Below the pieces are notes generated by a model that was not told the origin of the DNA, did not search any database, and was given only the letters and a program-made list of their open reading frames with translations. DNA of 64,000 nucleotides from Erinaceus europaeus (taxonomy: Eukaryota; Chordata; Mammalia; Eulipotyphla; Erinaceidae). This document shows, in pieces, positions 22,470-34,500 of the stretch. How positions within the stretch are numbered: position 1 is the first letter of the stretch; each line of letters begins with the position of its first letter. The stretch is from positions 115,454,890-115,518,889 of the forward strand of contig NC_080164.1 in the NCBI RefSeq assembly GCF_950295315.1, read 5' to 3'. A program made the position numbers and the translations under genes.

Positions 22470-22700
22470 TTTCTTTAATATTTATTTATTCCCTTTTGTT
22501 GCCCTTGTTGTTTTATTATTGTAGTTATTATTGTTGTCGTCGTTGTTGGATAGGGCAGGGAGAAATGGAGAGAGGAGGGGAAGACAGAGAGGGCGAGAGA
22601 AAGATTGACACCTGCAGACCTGCTTCAGTGCCTATGAATCGACTTCCCTGCAGGTGGGGAGCTGGGGCTCGAATCGGGATGTCACGTGTTAGATGCTCTT
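22470..22700 (-). mobile_element. SINE, type A (antisense)
   Basis: 'atttatttattcccttttgt', 'tgcccttgttgttttattat', 'ggagagaggaggggaagaca', 'acctgcagacctgcttcagt' and 'ggggctcgaatcgggatgtc'. The last 30 bp of the head are scrambled. Confidence 0.88.
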
Positions 22701-22857
22701 GATATGGGGCCTACCTGGAAATCATTATTGAAGACTTCAGGAGTTCAGCTCAGAGTATGATTTTTCCTCATGTGTGGTTATTTAACAAGCTCACTTTTTA
22801 TCTGATCTCCTTTGTGTTCTACTGAAGATGGCTCTCTATAGCTTCTAAATATTTGAA

Positions 22858-23090
22858 ATCAAAGGGTCATGCAGTGGTGCACCTGGCTAAATACACATAT
22901 TATAGTATGTGGGGACCCAAGTTCAAGCCCCTGGTCTCCACCTGCTGTGGGAAAGCTTCACAAGTGGTAAGGCAGTGCTGCAGCTGTCTCTCTCACTCTT
23001 TCTCTCTACTTTCTCTCCCCCTTTCAATTTCTCTGTTTCTATCCAATAATAAATTAATAAAAATATAATTTTTAAAAAAGTCAAGAATTT
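22858..23090 (+). mobile_element. SINE, type B (sense)
   Basis: 'gtcatgcagtggtgcacctg', 'acccaagttcaagcccctgg' (B box), 'gggaaagcttcacaagtggt', CT-rich body, 'ctgtttctatccaataataa'. Confidence 0.88.
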
Positions 23091-23283
23091 CCTCTCTGCT
23101 GATCTAGGAATTCCCAAAGGCTTGATCCAAGTGTTAAAAAAATTGAGGCAAATATCACCTTAACTACTATTTAAAGACTGTATCAATAATAAGTCTTTGT
23201 ATCATTCATAAGTAGAATATACACATGAGGAAAAATAGACTAATTTTGTCATCTGTAGCTGTAAATAGCAGCATTATTATTTC

Positions 23284-25517
23284 CTTTTTTAATTTTTTAT
23301 TTATTTAAAAAGGAGACATTAACAAAGCCATAGGATAAGAGGGGTACAACTCCACACAATTCCCACCACCAGATTTCTGTATCCCATTCTCTCCCCTGAT
23401 AGCTTTCTTATTCTTTATCCCTCTGGGAGTATGAACCCAAGGTCATTGTGGGATGAAGAAGGCGGAAGTTCTGGCTTCTGTAATTGCTTCCCCTCTGAAC
23501 ATGAGTGTTAACTGGTCGATCTATACTCCCAGCCTGTCTCTCTCTCTTTCTCTAGTTGGGTGGGGCCCTGGGGAATGGGAGCTCCAAGACACATTGGTGG
23601 GGTCATCTGTCCAGGGAACTCTGGTTGGCATCATGGTAGCATCTGGAACCTGGTGGCTAAAAAGAGAGTTAGTATACAAAGCCAAAGAAATTGTTGAACA
23701 ATCATGCACCTAAAGGCTGGAATAGTGCAGATGAAGTGCTGGAGGGGGGTCCTTCTTTTGTTGATAGCTAGTAGGCATATTTTAGTTATATTTCAAAGGG
23801 CCTGTAGCTATACTAGTTTTTTTTTTTTTCTTCTGAGCCTGAAATCTGATATGCAGGTGGATTCAAGTTATTGTCTGGGGAGGTGATGTCATGGCTGGAA
23901 AAGGGACAGAAAGCTGGATCAGGGAAGAGAGTAGCTCCCTAATACGGGGAAGGGGTGTAAATATTGTTGACTGTAAACCCTATCGATTTGATTTGGTCTG
24001 GTGCCCATATTCAGCTTAGGATCCTATGTGACCTCTGCATCCCTGTAGGTCTGAGCTTACATTCTGTAGTCATGAGTAGGAACATTCCAAGCTGCCCCAA
24101 TATCAGGACCCATCTTCCTCAGGTGTAGCATAGAGTATGTTGTCCATCCTCTCTTCAGAGGTTGGGACATTCTCTACCATTGTTGATCCAAGTTGAGGGC
24201 AAGGTCCTATGGGGGACCCACAAAGGTGTCTTTTTTGTTGTTCCTGATAGAGATGACCTGTAACAATGGAGAGAGGGATTTATTTGAGGTCTAGGCCCAT
24301 CATGTCTGTTTGGGAATCTCAGGACTCCCTGAATAGGGCCCCAGCTGATGGGGTGGCCTGATAGTGACTAATGAGTCATCATTAAAGTTTACCAGTCTCT
24401 TGACCTTATTCAACTTTTGCAGTTCTTGCTTTGCTAAGGTTAGCTTTGGAGTGAGTGAGAGAACTGTAAGAGGAAGTAGGTGAGGAGGGTATCTTAGTCT
24501 AAGTAGATACTATTTCATTTGGAACTTTATACTGACTCACTTCAGAGTATTGTTTACTTTTGCTTTCAGGTATATATTTTGTCCTAGTTTATGGATAAGT
24601 GTGAACATATGCTCTATCTTACGGGACCTGGTCTATATCTAGGTTTTGGGACTTTGTTAGGAATTGAACCGCCTGGAATGGAATTAGAGAATGCTATGAA
24701 AGGAAAGGTCTCACCTGAGTAGTGAAGCTGAAGGGTTGTCGTGCCACACCTGAAGTCTTTGGACACAGTCTGAAGTGAAGCATGCTGAGGTGGTACTTAT
24801 TGCATTGATTAGGAAGGGATCAGTGGATGCAATATTATTTGGTATGAATTGAGAGAGGCATGCAGGAAAGTGTGCCCCACCCTAAGGTTCCAGGACTGGG
24901 GGAAATATAGGCTCTATTGTGGAAATGTGAGGTTCCTGCTGTCTTAAGGTTCAAGAAGACAATGGATAGTTATTGTTATCATCTCATTATTTGGTAATTG
25001 GGTTAACTTTGAAAAATCCTTTTGTTAGGATTTGCTGTATAATACCCAACATCACCATAATTTATGTCCTTTGACATTATTTGTATATAGCTGTGCCACT
25101 GGTTGCTTCTGTTCTCTCTGGTCTAGGCTTTTGAGAGAGTCAACAAATCAAAGACTCAGCCTATGTATTAAAAAGACTCAGTCTGTGCTTTAAAAAGTTT
25201 GAGACATACAATCAATTTTTCCCTTCTCATATTAATTAAATAGTGATTTATATGAATCCACATTAGTAGGACTGTACATAAACACCATTCCCACCACGAA
25301 AAGACTGTGTCCTGTCCTACCTGCCCACCCCCGCTGCTCCAGGAAGCCGAATATCCACCCTCACCCTCACCCCAGGGTTTTGACTTTGGTGCCCTACTCC
25401 AGATTTAGTCAAATCCTGCTTTTAGTTTCCCTTTCTGTTCTTCTTACTCTAGTTCTGTTGATGAGTGGGATCATCCTATCTATACTCATCTTTATCTTTC
25501 TGACTTAGCTCACTTAA
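23284..25517 (-). mobile_element. Young L1, 5'-truncated, long 3' UTR form (antisense)
   Basis: The terminus at 23284 is a T-rich tail followed by 'ggagacattaacaaagccat'. A 2.2-kb non-coding 3' UTR follows, then the last ORF2 codons near 25450-25517 (gatgagtgggatcatcctat). It is bounded by an exact 15-bp TSD, cagcattattatttc, at 23269-23283 and 25518-25532. It contains a 780-bp segment (about 23754-24532) that is missing from the L1s at 28.3, 31.6 and 52.3 kb. Confidence 0.95.
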
Positions 25518-25532
25518 CAGCATTATTATTTC

Positions 25533-26096
25533 TATTTGACACAACCGACAGCAATTTATCTTGTGGTGTTGCTGCTTTATTTCTAGGTTTGTTTTATTTC
25601 TAGGACTGTTATGTATGACCTGTACATTTGTGATGTAGCTTATTTTTTGGGAGTCCGTGCAGGTCTTTAGAGTTCACCCACTGCTCTGTCTGCTTTGAGT
25701 TAGCAGTGTGCCTTGAAATAAGGAAATGAGGTAAGCTCAGCAGAATGGCTATTGGCCATCTGGGTCCCTGAGGCAGATGTACTAGGAACAGTTACCTTAC
25801 TATAGGGATGCAGAAGCCAAAATTGATTTGGGGAATGCTTGGGGGAGCTTGTTGCCTTTTTTGAGGTCGTATCTTATTAATAGTCAACTGTCACATAGAA
25901 CACAAAGAAATTTTGCTCCACAGCTTTAACATAATTTCCACTATCTGCTCATAAGCTTTATTTGTCATTTCTATGCAATTAGCAAACCAATGCAGGGCCT
26001 TAATCTCAAACATTGCAGCAGGCAGAGTACAGAGTTTTTAAATGAATAGGAAAAACAGAGATGCATAAAACTAGCTAAAGGGCAACATTAAAGGTT
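25533..26096. other. No gene seen
   Basis: Unique-looking sequence after the L1 TSD. Confidence 0.4.
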
Positions 26097-26205
26097 TTGG
26101 CACCCAGTAGATAGTTTGCCAGGATTACATGAGTGAGTTTGTTCCCCTATATCACAAATGCCAGAGTGATACTTTGGATCTCTCTGTCTAGTTAAGAAAT
26201 AAATA
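26097..26205 (+). mobile_element. SINE, decayed (sense)
   Basis: 'ggcacccagtagatagtttg', 'cacaaatgccagagtgatac' and 'gttaagaaataaatatattt' are the remains of a sense SINE whose tail hosts the next insertion. Confidence 0.55.
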
Positions 26206-26209
26206 TATT

Positions 26210-26482
26210 TTTTAATATTTATTTTATTTTATTTTTTCCCTTTTGTTGCCCTTGTTGTTTTATTGTTGTAGTTATTGTTGTTGTTGGATAGGACAGAGAG
26301 AAATGGAGATAGGGAGGGGAAGACAGAGAGGAGGAGAGAAAGACACCTTCAGACCTGCTTCACCGCCTGTGAAGCGACTCCCCTGCAGGTGGGGAGCCGG
26401 GGTTCGAACCGGGATCCTTATGCCGGTCTTTGTGCTTTGTGCCACCTGCGCTTAGCCCGCTGTACTACAGCCTGACTCCCCA
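26210..26482 (-). mobile_element. SINE, type A (antisense), nested in another SINE tail
   Basis: 'cccttttgttgcccttgttg', 'ggacagagagaaatggagat', 'accgcctgtgaagcgactcc', 'gggttcgaaccgggatcctt' (B box) and 'ctacagcctgactcccc'. The A-rich host sequence agaaataaatat flanks it on both sides (26193 and 26485 onward). It is one of the best preserved copies. Confidence 0.93.
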
Positions 26483-26944
26483 GAAATAAATATTTTTTAA
26501 AGTCAAAACTTTTAAATCACACTGTTTCCATGAGAGCATTATGCAAATTTGGGTACAGTCAAATTTGATTCAAAAAGCTTGGGAAAAACCTTCAATATAT
26601 TTCAGATTGCAGGAAACCATACATTCCCACTAGGGCCACTAAATAAGATAACACATGCAGTGATTAAGGCAGGGACTCATATGCAGATGGCAACAAAATA
26701 ATATTAGCTATCATTGCTAAAAATACTGTAGCTTATTTTTAATCATAATTACCCAGTAAGAAATCGAGAGCCACTGGAGATTTTTAAACAGAGTAATTAA
26801 TGAGTAGTTATTGCTACAGAAAAATGACTCTGACATGAATGTGACATATTGATTAGAGGAGAAATATTGAGGGGTAGATGAGTTGGCAATTAGAAAAATA
26901 ATTTTGGCAAAGTATAATTAGACTCTAATGGTATGGGTATGAGA
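26483..26944. other. No gene seen
   Basis: Unique-looking AT-rich sequence. Confidence 0.4.
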
Positions 26945-27080
26945 ATTAATCTCAGTTTTTTTCATCTGTAAATAATAGGATTATATTAGCACCTAATTCA
27001 TTGGACTTCCATGAGAATTAAATGATTAAAATTTGAAAGTCCTTACAACAGTGCCTACTGAGCACTGAGCTTGCTAAACA
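26945..27080 (+). mobile_element. MIR (sense)
   Basis: 'attaatctcagtttttttca', 'tctgtaaataataggattat', 'tccatgagaattaaatgatt' and 'acaacagtgcctactgagca' match the MIR core in order. Confidence 0.75.
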
Positions 27081-27867
27081 AAATCCTTTGCACACACATG
27101 CAGCCTGACTGCTGTAATTTGACAAGGGTACTATCATTGCTGTATCCTCTATCTAGGCAGTTAAAAAGAACTGCTTGCTTCAGATGATTACAATATCTGG
27201 TACTTGATACCTGTATTCAACAGTATCAAAGATGTGAGACTTGCCATTCTGATTCAAATGGCTTATAGCATCTTGACTACTCTTCAATTGGTTATATCAA
27301 TGATGACCAAACCCTTCTTGTACCTGCCTGTAGACACCCAATAGTCATTATTGTATACCAGACAGACAGGACAGATATTCAAAGGTGAGGAGCACATAAA
27401 CATACAATTTTGTTGGCATCAAGGATTCTATACGAGCTCAAATTTTCTTTCAGAAGAGACCATGATATACAGCTTTCATTCTACATTCACCATCTTTAAA
27501 TGGAACTATGGATTTGGGTAAGTACATTGTGGTGCATAATTTAATGGCATCCTACTTCTATTAAATAAAACATTTTTTTATAATTGAGTTTTGCTTAATT
27601 TTGGACTGTGAAAACACCACTTTGGAACTGTTGACACTGAGTCAGAGAATTCCTTGCTTTAGGAACTGACCTGTGTATAGCCAGAGGCTTTCACAGCAGC
27701 CCATGGCCTCTGCCTACTCGATGCTAGAAGAGACCCTTTTCCTCACTGCAACAAGCAAAAGGGTCTCCTGATCCTCCCAGATATTTCCCAGGGATTGGGG
27801 AAGAATCATTCCTAATTGAGAACAACTATCCTAACATATTGATAAACACAGTAAAAAGATATGGTTT
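27081..27867. other. No gene seen
   Basis: Unique-looking; no open frame of interest. Confidence 0.4.
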
Positions 27868-28142
27868 AGGAGTCAGGTGGTAGCACAGCAGGTTAAGCTC
27901 AGGTGGCGAAAAGCACAAGGACTGGCGTAAGGATCCTGGTTTGAGCCCCCAGCTCCCCACCTGCAGGGGAGTCGCTTCACAGGCAGTGAAACAGGTCTGC
28001 AGGTGTCTGTCTTTCTCTCTCCTCTATGTCTTCCCCTCCTCTCTCCATTTCTCTCTGTCCTATCCAACAACGACATCAATAACAACAACAACTATAATAG
28101 TAAAAAGCAACAAGGGCAACAAAAGGGAATAAATAAATTATA
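27868..28142 (+). mobile_element. SINE, type A (sense)
   Basis: 'ggagtcaggtggtagcacag', 'caggttaagctcaggtggcg', 'cctggtttgagcccccagct' (B box), 'cctgcaggggagtcgcttca' and a 'gggcaacaaaagggaataaa' tail. Near-duplicate flanks (aaagatat) suggest a short TSD. Confidence 0.93.
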
Positions 28143-28149
28143 TATATAT

Positions 28150-28260
28150 AAAGATATTGTTGTCCAAGTTATGCATCCAGGATAACAATGTGTAAGGACC
28201 CGGGTTCAAGCCCCTGCCCCCACTTGCAGGGAGAAAACTTTGCAAGTGGTAAAGCAGTGC
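28150..28260 (+). mobile_element. SINE, type B promoter half (sense, truncated)
   Basis: 'acccgggttcaagcccctgc', 'gggagaaaactttgcaagtg' and 'gtaaagcagtgc'. It breaks off at 28260, where L1 sequence begins. The usual CT-rich body and tail are missing. Confidence 0.75.
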
Positions 28261-28289
28261 TTTTAGTTTCCCTTTCTGTTCTTCTTCTT
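28261..28289 (-). mobile_element. 29-bp L1 internal fragment at a junction
   Basis: 'ttttagtttccctttctgtt' followed by cttctt is identical to L1 3' UTR sequence at 25421. It lies between the truncated SINE and the L1 3' terminus, out of its normal order. Confidence 0.6.
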
Positions 28290-30470
28290 TTGAATTTTTT
28301 TTTTTTAAGAAAGGAGACATTAACAAAATCATAGGATGGGGGGGTACAACTCCACACAATTACCACCACCCAATCTCTATATCCCGTCCCCTCCCCACTA
28401 GCTTTCGCATTCTCTATCACTCTGGGAGTATGGACCCAGGGTCATTGTGGGATGCAGAAGGTGGAAGGTCTGGCTTCTGTAATTGCTTCCCCGATGAACA
28501 TGGGCATTGACTGGTTGATCCATACTCCCAGTCTGCCTCTCTCTTTTCCTAGTAGGGTGGGTCTCTGGGGAAGCAGAGCTCTAGGATGCATTGGTGGGGT
28601 CTTCAGTCCAGGGAAGCTTGGCCGGCATCCTGATGGCATCTGGAACCTGGTGGCTGAAAAGAGAGTTAATATACAAAGCCAAACAAATTGTTGAAGAATC
28701 ATGGACCCAAAGGTTGGAATAGTGGAGATAAGGTGTTGGGGGGTACTCACTGCAAACTCTAGTGTACTACTGCTTTCAGGTATATATTTGCCCTCGTTTA
28801 TGGATACGTGTGGACATATGCTCTATCTCCTGGAACCTGGTCTATATCTAGGTTTTGGGACTTTGTTAGGAAGTGAACAACCTGGGATGGAGTTAGAGAA
28901 TACCATGAAAGGAAAGGTCTGACCCGAGTGATGAAGCTGACAGGTTGTCATTCCATACCTGAAGTCTCTGGACACAGTCTGAAGTGAAGCATGCTGGGGT
29001 GGCACTCGTGTTGATTAGGTTGTGATCAGCGGATGCAATATTATTTGATAAGAATTGGGAGAAGCATACGGGAAAGTGGGCCCTACCCTAGGGTCCCAGG
29101 ACTGGGGAAAGTTTAGGCTCTATAGTGGAAATGTGAGGTTCCTGCTGTCTTAGGGTTCAAGAAGACAATGGATAGTTATTGTTAACATCACATTATTTGG
29201 TAATTGGGTTAACTTTGAAAAGTCCCTTTGTTAGATATACAATCAATTTTCCCCTCTCTCATATTAATTAAATAGTGATTTATATGACTACAATTTAATA
29301 GGTATGTACAAAAACACCATTCCCACCACCAAAAGATTGTGTCCCATCCCACCCACCCGCCGGCCCCGGAAGCCACATCCTCCCCCCCACCATAGGGTTT
29401 TTACTTTGGTGCCCTACTTTCAATTTAATCAGATCCTGCTTTTAGTTTCCCTTTCTGATCTTCTTTCTCAACTTCTGTTGATGAGTGGGATCATCGCATA
29501 CTCATCTTTATCTTTCTGACTTAGCTCACTTAACATATTTCCTTCTAGCTCCATCCAAGATGGGTCAGAGAAGGTGGGTTCATTGTTCTTGATAGCTGCA
29601 TAGTATTCCATTGTGTATATATACCACAGCTTTCTTAGCTACTCATCTGTTGTTGAGCACCTGGTTGCTTCCAGATTTTGGCTATTACAAATTGTGCTGC
29701 TATGAACATAGGTGTACAAATGTATTTTTGGTTGGGTGTTATGATTTCTTTGGCATATATCCCCAAGAGAAGAATTACTGAGTCATATGAAAGGTCCATG
29801 TCTAGGCTTGTGAGAGTTCTCCAGACTGCTCTCCACAGAGGCTGGACCAGTTTACATTCCCACCAGCAGTGCAGAAGGGTTCCTCTGTCCCCACAGCCTC
29901 TCCAGCATTTGTCGCTGCAGTCCTTTTTGATGTATGCCATTCTCACAGGAGTGAGGTGGTATCTCAATATTGTCTGCTGGGAAATTGTGCAGATGCAGTC
30001 ACATCTGCCATGTTGTCCCCTCAGGCTACTGCTAGTTCCCACGAGAGTTGGGACATTCTCGGAGTGCCTGTTCAGCCTACTCCTATAAAAACCCTTCGTT
30101 TTCTGCACCTCGTTCTCTTGCCAGCGCTTCACTCCGGTGTTCAGAGGCAGGAAAGGTTACTGCGTGAGGCAGCCATTTTCGCTACCTCCACGTGGCCCAA
30201 CCTGCTTCTCTAGCAACCAACTCTGAGGTGCCAGCACAAATAAAGATTTATGTTTCCTCTTCGCTCCGGACACCCTCTCTCTTCTCCGCGGCCCGCGCAC
30301 AACAACATCTGGCTCAACAACAATTGTCTTTATTTGCATTTCTCTGACAATCAGCAACCTGGAGCAGTTTTTCATGTGTTTGTTAACCTTTTGGATCTCT
30401 TCTGTAGTGAATGTTTTGTTCATATCCTCTTCTCATTTATGGATGGGGTCATTTGCTTATTTGTCGCTAG
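28290..30470 (-). mobile_element. L1, 5'-truncated, short 3' UTR form, split by a solo LTR (antisense)
   Basis: The terminus is a T run, then 'aagaaaggagacattaacaa'. The 3' UTR lacks the 780-bp segment of the 23.3-kb copy (junction near 28743). ORF2 C-terminal sequence runs from about 29465 to the 5' break near 30470: 'tgcatagtattccattgtgt', 'gctgctatgaacataggtgt', 'cctctccagcatttgtcgct'. The ORF2 part has frame breaks and is cut by the LTR at 29975-30322. No clear TSD found. Confidence 0.92.
29975..30322 (+). mobile_element. Solo LTR of an endogenous retrovirus (sense)
   Basis: 348 bp, starts TGCTGGGAAATTG and ends CAACAACA, so it has TG...CA ends. A 6-bp TSD, attgtc, lies at 29969-29974 and 30323-30328, and the L1 reading resumes across it. 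There is a TATA box at 30084-30090 (tataaaa) and a polyadenylation signal at 30239-30244 (aataaa). It is much more GC- and CpG-rich than its host. A 6-bp TSD is usual for class II (betaretrovirus-like) ERVs; that class call is inference. No internal viral genes are present. Confidence 0.9.
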
Positions 30471-30487
30471 GGATAGAATTCTTTAAT

Positions 30488-30762
30488 TATGGGAGTCAGG
30501 TGGTAGCAGTGGGTTAAGCGCAGGTGGCGCGAAGCGTAAGGATCCCTGTTCAAGCCCCAGATCCCCACGTGCAGGGGAGTCACTTCACAGGCAGTGAAGC
30601 AGGTCTGCAGGTGTCTATTTTTCTCTCCCCCTCTCTGTCTTCCCCTCCCCTCTCCATTTCTCTCTGTCCTATCTAACAATAACAACATCAACACCAACAC
30701 TAATGAACAACAAAAAGGGCAATAAATGGGAATAAATAAATAAATTTTTAAAAAGAATTCTT
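30488..30762 (+). mobile_element. SINE, type A (sense)
   Basis: 'gggagtcaggtggtagcagt', 'gttaagcgcaggtggcgcga', 'cctgttcaagccccagatcc' (B box), 'gcaggggagtcacttcacag' and an 'aataaataaataaattttta' tail. The flanks agaattctttaattat and agaattctttacttat are an imperfect TSD. Confidence 0.93.
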
Positions 30763-31554
30763 TACTTATAAGCTTGAATTTACTACTTCCATCTCCAGCC
30801 TTGTATTCTTCCTGGTCTTATTTACAAGTAAAAATTCCCAAGCTATTTTTCGCTTTTATTACAAAAGTAGAGGTCTGTTGGTTTAAAATAGCAAAGTAAC
30901 ATTAGCCATGAAATTCAAGGGGCCTTAGTGAATTATTTGTTTTCCATATGAGTGGAAATCGTGATAAACTATCCACTTACCTCCATAGTACAGGTCTACC
31001 TTATTAGCAGAACTTCCCCATGGTGAGTGTTTGGTCTGAGCTGCTTCACTATGACACTTCAGTTACATTAAGAATGTTTTCTGCACCCACTTCCCCAGTC
31101 ACTTCACCCATTACTAGGTTGGCTTCAAGAACACAGTGCATCAGCTTTCTCGACTGTAAATTTTTGATACACCCCCCCTTCTGTAGCACAGATTTTAAAA
31201 AGTTTTTTCTTGGTTTTGATTTCTAGATAAGCAACCAAAATGATATGTTATTGAGAAAATGTGGAACTGAAGTACCTAATGCTTTTAGATTTATTGTTTC
31301 ATCTGTATTATATCTCAGTGCCTCAAATGTATGATAAAATCTGAAACTAGAAAGTATATGTGATATGTTAAGATATAATCTTGTATAATAATAAAGCCAG
31401 AAATTACTTGGTAAGCACCCAGAAGAAATAACTAATGCCTAAATGAATATTACATCTTAAGCTTGTTTTCCTTGCAAAGGTGAAAGGATTATCTGATATA
31501 ATCAAGGTTATATGGAGTTTTAAAAATAACTTGTATTTAGTTTAGTAGTTGTTT
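30763..31554. other. No gene seen
   Basis: Unique-looking. Its right end is the pre-insertion flank of the composite element below. Confidence 0.4.
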
Positions 31555-31566
31555 GTAATTTTTCTT
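31555..31566. repeat. TSD, left copy, of the L1-Vingi composite
   Basis: gtaatttttctt, identical to 39864-39875. Immediately followed by the antisense A-tail of the L1. Confidence 0.85.
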
Positions 31567-34500
31567 TCTTTTTTAATTTAAATTTATTTTTTATTTAAGA
31601 AAGGATAAATTAACAAAACCATAGGGTAGAAGGGGTACAACTCCACACAATTCCCACCACCCAATCTCCATATCCCATCCCCTCCCCTGATAGCTTTCCC
31701 ATTCTCTAGCCCTCTGGGAGCATGGACCCAGGGTCATTGTGAGTTGCAGAAGGTGGGAGGTCTGGCTTCTGTAATTGCTTCCCCGCTGAACATGGATGTT
31801 GACTGGTCGGTCCATACTTCCAGTCTGCCTCTCTCTTTCCCTAGTAGGGTGGGTCTCTGGGGAAGCGGAGCTTCCTGGCCGGCATCCTGATGGCATCAGG
31901 AACCTGATGGCTGAAAAGAGAGTTAACATACAAAGCCAAACAAATTGTTGAGCAATCATGGACCCAAAGGTTGGAATAGTGGAGAGGAAATGTTGGGGGG
32001 GGGGGTACTCACTGCAAACTCTAGTGTACTTCTGCTTTCAGGTATATATTTTGCACTAGTTTATGGATACGTGTGAACATATGCACTCTCTCACAGAACC
32101 TAGTTTATATCTAGGTTTTGGTACTTTGTTAGAAAGTGAACTACCTGGGATGGAATTAGAGAATACTCTGAAAGGAAAGGTCTCACCCGTTTAATGAAGC
32201 TGAAGGGTTGTCATTACATACGTGAAGTCTCTGGACACAGTCTGAGCTGAAGCAGTTTGAGGTGGCAATCGTTCCGTTGATCAGGTTGCGATCGGCAGAT
32301 ACAATATTATTTGATATGGATTGGGAGAGGCATACAGGAAAGTGGGCCCTATCCTAAGATTCCAGGACTGGGGGAAATATAGGCTCTATAGCAGAGATGT
32401 GAGGTTCCTGCTGTCTTAGGGTTCAAAAAGACAATGGATAGTTAATGTTATCATCACATTATTTGGTAATTGGGTTAACTTTGAAAAGTCCTTTTGTTAG
32501 GGTTTGCTGTATAGTACCCAGTATCTTGTATGTAGCTGTGCCATTGGTAGCTTCTGATCTACTTGGTCTAGGCTTTTGAGGGAGTCTGCATATCAAATAC
32601 ACAGCCTATATATTAAAAAGACTCATTCTGTTTTAAAAACTTCAAGACATACAATTAATTTTTCCCCTCTTATATTAATTAACTAGTGATTTATATGACT
32701 ACACTTTACTAGGAGTGTACATAAACACCATTCCCACCACCAAAAGACTGTGTCCCATCCCACCCAGCCACCCCTAGCCCCCACTGGCCAGGAAGCTGCA
32801 TGTCTATCCCTCACCACAGGGTTTTTAATTTGGTGCCCAACTTTCAATTTAATCAGATCCTGCTTTTAGTTTCCCTTTCAGATCTTCTTAGTTAACTTCT
32901 GTTGATGAGTGGGATCATCCCATACTCATCTTTATCTTTCTGACTTAGCTCACTTAACATAATTCCTTCTAGCTCTGTCCAAGATGGGTCAGAGAAGGTG
33001 GGTTCATTGTTTTTGATAGCTGCATAGTATTCCATTGTGTATATATACCACAGCTTTCTCAGCCACTCATCTGTTGTTGGGCACCTGGGTTGCTTCCAGG
33101 TCTTAGCTATTATGAATTGTGCTGCTATGAACATAGGAGTACACACCTCTCTTTGGTTGGGTGTTATGCAGTCCTTAAGGAGAAACCCCAGGAGAGGAAT
33201 TACTGGATCATATGGAAGGTCCATGTCTAGCCTTCTGAGAGTTTTCCAGACTGCTCTCCACAGAGGCTAGACCAATTTACATCCCCACCAGCAATGGAAA
33301 AGGGTTCCTCGTCCCCACAGCCTCTCCAGCATTTGTCGCTGCTGTCTTTTTTGATGTATTCCATTCTTACAGAAGTGAGGTGGTTATCTCAATGTTGACT
33401 TAATTTGCATTTTTCTGACAATCAGTGACCTAGAGCAGTTTTTCATATGTTTGTTAGCCTTTTGGATCTCCTCTGAGGTGAATGTTTTGTTCATATCCTC
33501 TGCCCATTTTTGGATGGGGTCATTTCCTTTTTTGGTGCTAAGTTTGCTGAGCTCTTTATATATTTTGGTGATTTGTTTCTTGTCTCATGTACGGCATGTG
33601 AAGATCTTCTCCCATTCTGTGAGGCATCTCTTTGTTTGTTTAATAGTTTCTTTGGATGTGCAGAAGCTTTTCAATCTGATGTAGTCCCATTGGTTTGTTT
33701 ATGCTTTAGTCTCTCTTGCAATTGGGTTTATTTCATCAAAGATGTCCTTGAGGTATATAGGTAGGAAAGTGTTTTACCAATGTTTTCCTCTAAGTATTTG
33801 ATTGTTTCTGGTCTAACATCCAGGTCTTTGATCCATTTGGAGTTGATTTTTGTTTCTGGTGATATAAAGTGGTTCAATTTCATTCTTCTGCATGTTAAAA
33901 CCCAGTTTTCCCAGCACCATTTAATGACGAGAGCCTCCTTCTTCCATGTAATGCTTTGGGCCCCCTTATCCAAGATAAGATGCCCATAGGTGTGGGGATT
34001 TATTTCTGGGCTTTCAATTCTGTTCCACTGGTCTGTGTGCCTATTTTTGTTCCAGTACCATGTTGTTTTGATGATGATGGCTTTATAATATAGTTTGAGA
34101 TTTGGGTGTGTGATGCCTCCATTTCTGTTTCTTTTTCTCAAGATGGTTTTGGCAATTCTAGGTGTTTTATGGTTCCAGATAAATGACTAGTTTTTTTGTT
34201 CTATTCTCTTAAAGAAGCTTGGTGGAACTTTGATGGGTATTGCATTAAATTTGTATATGGCTCTGGGGAGAATATTCATTTTGATGATATTTATTCTTCC
34301 AATCCATGAGCATGGGATATCTTTCCCTTTCTTGGTATCAGTTTCTGTTTCCTTGAGTAGCGCCTCATAGTTTTCAGTATACAAGTCTTTCACTTCTTTG
34401 GTCAACTTTATTCCTAGGTATTTAATTGATTTTGCTGAAACAGTAAATGGGAGTGATTTCTGAATGTCTTCTTCTTCAGATTTAGTGTTTGCATAAAGAA

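Noticed and set aside
26210..26482. B box and A box sequences as a real tRNA gene
   Set aside because: Part of a SINE with a body and tail; no cloverleaf-sized free-standing unit. The same holds for the other SINE copies.
29635..30132. 165-codon minus-strand open frame
   Set aside because: A fusion by chance of L1 ORF2 residues with translated solo LTR; not a gene.
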